From NCBI GenBank assembly GCA_907165275.2, contig OU015650.1, forward strand, positions 9,268,001 to 9,332,000: a DNA stretch of 64,000 bases. The letters are read 5' to 3'. The translations under genes were made by a program, and so were the position numbers. Shown in pieces: positions 53,601-59,600 of this stretch (the first letter of the stretch is position 1; every line of letters begins with the position of its first letter). Origin of the DNA: Zygaena filipendulae (Eukaryota > Arthropoda > Insecta > Lepidoptera > Zygaenidae). Under the pieces are notes generated by a model, which was given only the letters and a program-made list of their open reading frames with translations, searched no databases and had not been told where the DNA came from.

Positions 53601-56600
53601 ATACTACACAGTTTTAGTTTTTATAAAAATCGGCCCCAAGACTACTTTGAGAGTGCTATTCTTCGTAGATTCGCATTTGACCATCTACACTCACTTGAAA
53701 AATGAACCTGTACAAATTATTATCATCATCTTTATCATCAGTTGACGGATATTTATTTGGCGACAAAGGCAATCAAAATGATAGGTAATATTTTTAGAAT
53801 GTTCTACCTAAGCTATGTAATAAACCAAATGAATATTATTTTTAGATTATTATTAAAATTCTATTCTATCAAAAACGGTTATTATAACAAGTGCTCCTAG
53901 TTGGTCGACATGAAATTAAAAATATATCTACACACAGTATACCTACAGTATGTATAAAGAGGATACGAGACCAGTTTCATGTCGACCATTTTAAATTAAA
54001 CGTGTCCTGAAGATCTGTACTGATATGACCTTATGAATTTTGTATTACAATAAAAGTGTCTACCCTTCAAGATGACATAAAAATCGGTCCCCTAAAAGCC
54101 GAAATGGACAACATCAATAAAATCTCTTCGTCGGATATTTATATTTCGGTCCAATTTTAGAAAGGGATCATTTATATTCTTTGTTTTCGAAATGAATCAC
54201 CGACTGGAAAATATGATGGATGGTTTTTTCGCTTGCATTGATCGCAATAAACACAAGGAGCGAGTGCTTTTGGCGTATAGGTGGTTATTTGAAATTTATT
54301 TTCAACATTTTATGCTCGCGGCAAAATAGAGAGTACAAGAGAATAAAAGTTTATCTGGTACCTTAATACATTCAAGTAGTATAAAATAAGGTTACATTAA
54401 TATACAATACTATTCAGTATATGCGTGCCCATGACGCTAGTTTTCAGTGGCAATCGATGCATCAAAGTATTTTTTTAATTGGAACAGTATAGATGAATGC
54501 AACTACCTATAAGTACCAATGGGGTGGATTCGTTATAAGGTATGAAGTATGAACAGTACTTATTAGAAATCATAAGATCGTTATTTTATTTAAAAAAAAA
54601 TAATATGTTTAAATTTGGCCAAGTCTGAGTCTTCTCTACAAAATAGATCTAATGGTTAAGGTTTTGTATAATATTTTCTATTATTTTGAATTAAAACAAA
54701 AAGTTATTTGTAAATGTTTTATAACAAATTAAAAGTAAGTTGAATAGGTTAAACCTATTTTTATAAAAGTGTAATCTGCAAGTATATAGTTAACATTAAG
54801 GCATTAAGTTCGCCATTTGTACACACTGTGCAATAAAGAATAAATAAATAAAATAAATAAATATATATTTATGAAGTAGCTTATATGAGTATAGGTACAT
54901 TTAGTAAAGATAGAGTACGTGCTCTTTCACGGTACTGCATTGTACATAATATATGTTTAATTCCGAAATTCACTGGAGGCAATCTTTCACTCCGTCAGCA
55001 ACGACGCGGTGCCGAATCAAGAGGGCAATAAATAAAATAGCTCCCCTTTCCCCAGTTTTACATAAAAACTCGCCCCATCAACAATCTGCATGTTTATGAG
55101 CAAATATTCTATAAACAACTCTGAACGCACTACCACGGCGGTGTATGTTCGAGACAGCAATACTGAGGATGCAAATCAGACATCCACTTTCATAAATTCG
55201 AACATTAATTTTCTCTCTATTTTATTCTATGCGACTTGCTTAAGATCAATCCCCACAGCTTTATCAAACCCTTAGCGATTTTCGGTTTTTATCTATATTT
55301 TTATACCTGACATAATTTTTTTTTTTTAAATATTGATAAAATAAAAAAATGATTAATTAAAAATACTTAATTACTTTAAATCCTGAACACAAAAAAAAAA
55401 TTGATAATGGGAGTAGGTAAGGTTTGCTTTCAGAAAGTTAAGAAAAAATGGCTCAGCAGTCAGCTTTCTTTATATTTTACGATCTGTGGGTAAATGGCTC
55501 GTTGACTTCTTGATTAATTGACCAAAGAGTCATGGTGACATTATTGTGAGTACTTAGATTTATTATATTGTTTGTAGATGGTTTCGGTAAAAGATGGAAG
55601 TTCATTATAATATATTTTGTAAAGATGAATAAATCACACAAATAAATTAAACAAAATCGGTTAATAACAAACAAAGCAGATGTGAAATCAAGTCTTCTCA
55701 TTAGCTGCAATTTAGTTTTTTTCCTTTACAAGTCACTAAGCAACCATGTCCAAGCAGTAATTCTCAAGTAGGTATAATCAAACTTTCTTCTGTGCAGGCT
55801 CAGGGTCCCCACATAATATAGGTAGGTACGTATAATATATTCTACGTAAGTAATTGTAATTCCAAGTGGGGTGTCGTGTTTCACATAAGTAAGGATTTGA
55901 CAAAAAGGCGGTAATAAGGTATGCAAGCCCTCTTTCCTTTGTCGACCACTCACTGGCAACGTGAGGAGAATCAACGCGTGAGATTTGCTAACTCTAATGC
56001 GAAGTATTCGAGAGATGGAGATGAAATGTAAACGAAACGTACGTATACCCCAAATGTGTTTACCCATTCATACATTTTTCAGCGTTAGCTTTTTGTACTT
56101 TGGCCGATCGCTGAGGCCACTTTGCCGGAATACGAATAGATTCCGGCTTTTGAAATGGTATAATTTATTCGCGAAATATACGAATGCTCATTCTCATTTA
56201 TTATAGAAAACTCAAATTTGTATCAAAGCATAAAGGTAAGGTTCTGTGTACACGGATGGGGTCGAGTGGCCGCATCATTGTGCGAGCGGGCCGCGGGAGC
56301 GCGATTACAATGCCGTCGCTGTGACATTTTCGCTAATGGTTCCAGGGTAGGCACAATAAAACGACAATACGACGCGAGATAAGGTGGCAAGTGATAATTT
56401 AGAATAAGATTAATTTAATTTGCTCGCTTGCAGGGACTAGATACGCGGGGCTGCTGAGCTAGTTTTACAGAAACACTTGGCATTTTCACAGCAACTGCGA
56501 AAATTTTATCACCAAGCTTATTTTTTAAGGTGTTATAAAGTATTTCTAGCAAAAATTGTGTTTTGTGCTGTCTCGAGAGCTTGTCCATAATTGGTAAATC

Positions 56601-59600
56601 CTTACTTAATATTATAAATGCGAAAGTTTGTATGTATGGATGGATGTTTGTTACTCTTTCACGCAAAAACTACTGGATGGATTTAAATGAAACTTTACAA
56701 TAATATAGCTTATACATCAGATTAACACATAGGGTACTTTTTGTCCCAAAATTCCCGCGGGAACTTTGAAATTAACGCGGGTGAAACCGCGGGGCACAAC
56801 TAGTATAAAATATATGTAGAATTTGAATAAAATAATAACGTGAAAGTTTAATTTTTGTTCTGTTTCTAGTATTAATATAATATAATAATGTTAAAAATTT
56901 ATACGTAATATTATAAAAAAATGTATAAGTACCTAACACAAATATAAATTTTAGAATAAAAAAGAAAGGACATCCTGCGATACAATTCGGCGTTTTTGCC
57001 CGCAGATCCGTTTTTCAATGAGAATTCAGAGTTGGCAGTGCTTTCAATCTCTGAAAGGGTTATCCTTGTTACTCGACACAGCTTTTATATACTTTTTATT
57101 GTTGAATGAATTACATTCAAAGTGGCCTCAGCTCATCATAAATTTGAAAATGTAAACCATAGGTAGCGCTTGTGTTTTAAAAGATTCTTAGCCATCGGTT
57201 TTTTTATTCCATCATTCTAGTTCATTATTGCTGAATAATTCAGCTACCTAATGTTCATACTAACATATCCAATTGGATGTAGACAATAAAATTGTCTGCA
57301 TACCTACATATTTTTAAACCATAATTTTAATAGATTTTCATCCAGCGAAAAGCACAATACATGCATTTTTGATTTTTGTTTGGTTTTCATTATTTGTGAT
57401 GTTTATAAAAGCATTTTTATTCATTCATTCACTGTGATGAAAATACAATAAGGTTTTGTCTATTTTTATCGAAAGCTTTTCCTTGAAAAGGTATTTTAAT
57501 ATTTTACAGTTAACATGCGATGTGATATTTGACGCTAGCAGATAGGTAACGTTTTTATAATAATGTATAATTTTTTTTTTATATGTTTATTTTAATAGGT
57601 ACTGATAACGTTTTTATATAAATAAAACAATAAACCAATATTGAATCAAATTAACGGACTACCACATATTCACAAATTATTATTATGATCTAATCAGCTG
57701 AAAGAATAGATGTCTATTGCTGAATAAAAGGAGTAATGTTGTCTTTGCTCAGCCAAGCTATGATATCTTTACTCAGCCAAGTCCCACAAGCAAAGCGCCA
57801 GTCCATTTTGTTACGAGTAGGTCTGCTCATACCTTGTCTGTCGGTATATACACGATCATCATTCCAGAGAATAAGTAATTGTAAAAGTTATATTAACGCG
57901 ACCCGATAGGACACGGCATGCACAGCTATCGGGCATGCATCGTTGCAAGCGGATGCTGTTTTGAATTTTTTGAGTGCGTAATTAACAGTTAATTACGTAA
58001 AAGTATCATTTCAAATCTGTATAGTATGTATTAATACCTAGGTACTTAAAATTCCACAAAGTATAACATAAAAGACAAAAACAAAATTCGAAGTTGATTA
58101 CTTTAAAAGTAGAGTGGAGTTAAAATACCTACATTTTCTTTGTTTTCTTTTGAAATGTATTTGATTACTGAGAGATTCGTGAGAAATAAATGCGTTTATT
58201 GTTTTTTTAATTATAAGTATTAATAAAATAGTAATTACCTACTCAATTATTTATTTGTCATTCAAAACAAAATTTGTTATAATAGTGCTCACAATATTGT
58301 ATGAAAAGGATTTACGCAAACGTAGTAAAAGCTAGCACTTTGTGAAATGAGACCAACTAACTGTGAGCAAAACAACGTGGTGTGTGTACACACAGAGTGG
58401 ACCAGGCAAGGCAAATGTAAATGTATGACAACGAGTTACACGTGCGGTCGTGTTCGTTGCTGAGCCAGTCTTTAGACCACGCATTGTCCTAGACAAACAA
58501 ATATATTACGTTACCTCTTGCACTCTACTTAATACACCTACTTACCAAGTATTACACAAAGGACAGTACCTATCGGTAACGCAAAGATCCCGTCTATAGA
58601 CAGGGTAATCGTGCGGAAAGCGAGGGGAAGGGAGGGAGACCTCCACTAGCCTCCGCAGTCGGGTACCTATATTGAAGGGTTGTCGCGACGGGCTTTTGTC
58701 CAATCAATATTATTGATAGATATTTTTTGCTTGTGACAACCTTAAAGGCATGGTGGTGGTTGGCATTACCACGAGATCAGAGGCTTAGGTCTACGGAATA
58801 GGAATATACATATTCCTCTTATACTGTGCGGGCCCTGACCGTGCGAAACACTAGGTTTCCAATCGAAAACCAGCGCTATGTTTATTGATTATGGACCAAG
58901 TGACACATACTCAGCATCAGCTGTTTTGAGTAGGTGTATGGTACAAAAGATCCCGAGGGTTGAAGTATTGAGGCTTTACTTGTCCACCCCATCGTCTAAG
59001 ATAAGATAAGAGTAGGTGTGGTGTGCGCCAGAGCTTCTAAAAGATAGCTATCTTTATTGATATTATAGGTCGTACGTTTGTGTTTTCATTTCTTGTGTGC
59101 TGTGTATACAGGGTGTCCCGTAAATAGACGTCAATCCAGAACCGAGTAATAGGCTAAGTCATGAAGATGCGTGAGGAGTTGTATGCAAGGCCTACTAGTA
59201 TTTGTTAACCATTGTAATTGGTCCTGTACCGTATGTGTTAACAATAAATAAATAACTTAATAGAAAAACGTAAAAAAATAGTCTTTGAAAAAATGGTCAT
59301 AAAAATTATAAAAATTTACACCCTGCGACGGTTCCTTAACTACTGTTGCTACAAGCCTTAACTTTTTTTAAATTTTCTTATTATTGTGTACTTAATACTG
59401 AATAGTGTTTCTGAAAACTACTGCTTAAAATTTAAGTTTTTGCCAATGAAGTTTTTAAAATTATTGCTTTCGTCAGTTTTTAATGACTCCTTCTTTTAAA
59501 TAGGCATAGCAAAGATTTTTATATATTTTGTTAGAAGCTGTTAAACTTAGCCTATTACCTGGTTGACGTCGATTTACGGGATACCCGTATAGGAACAAAT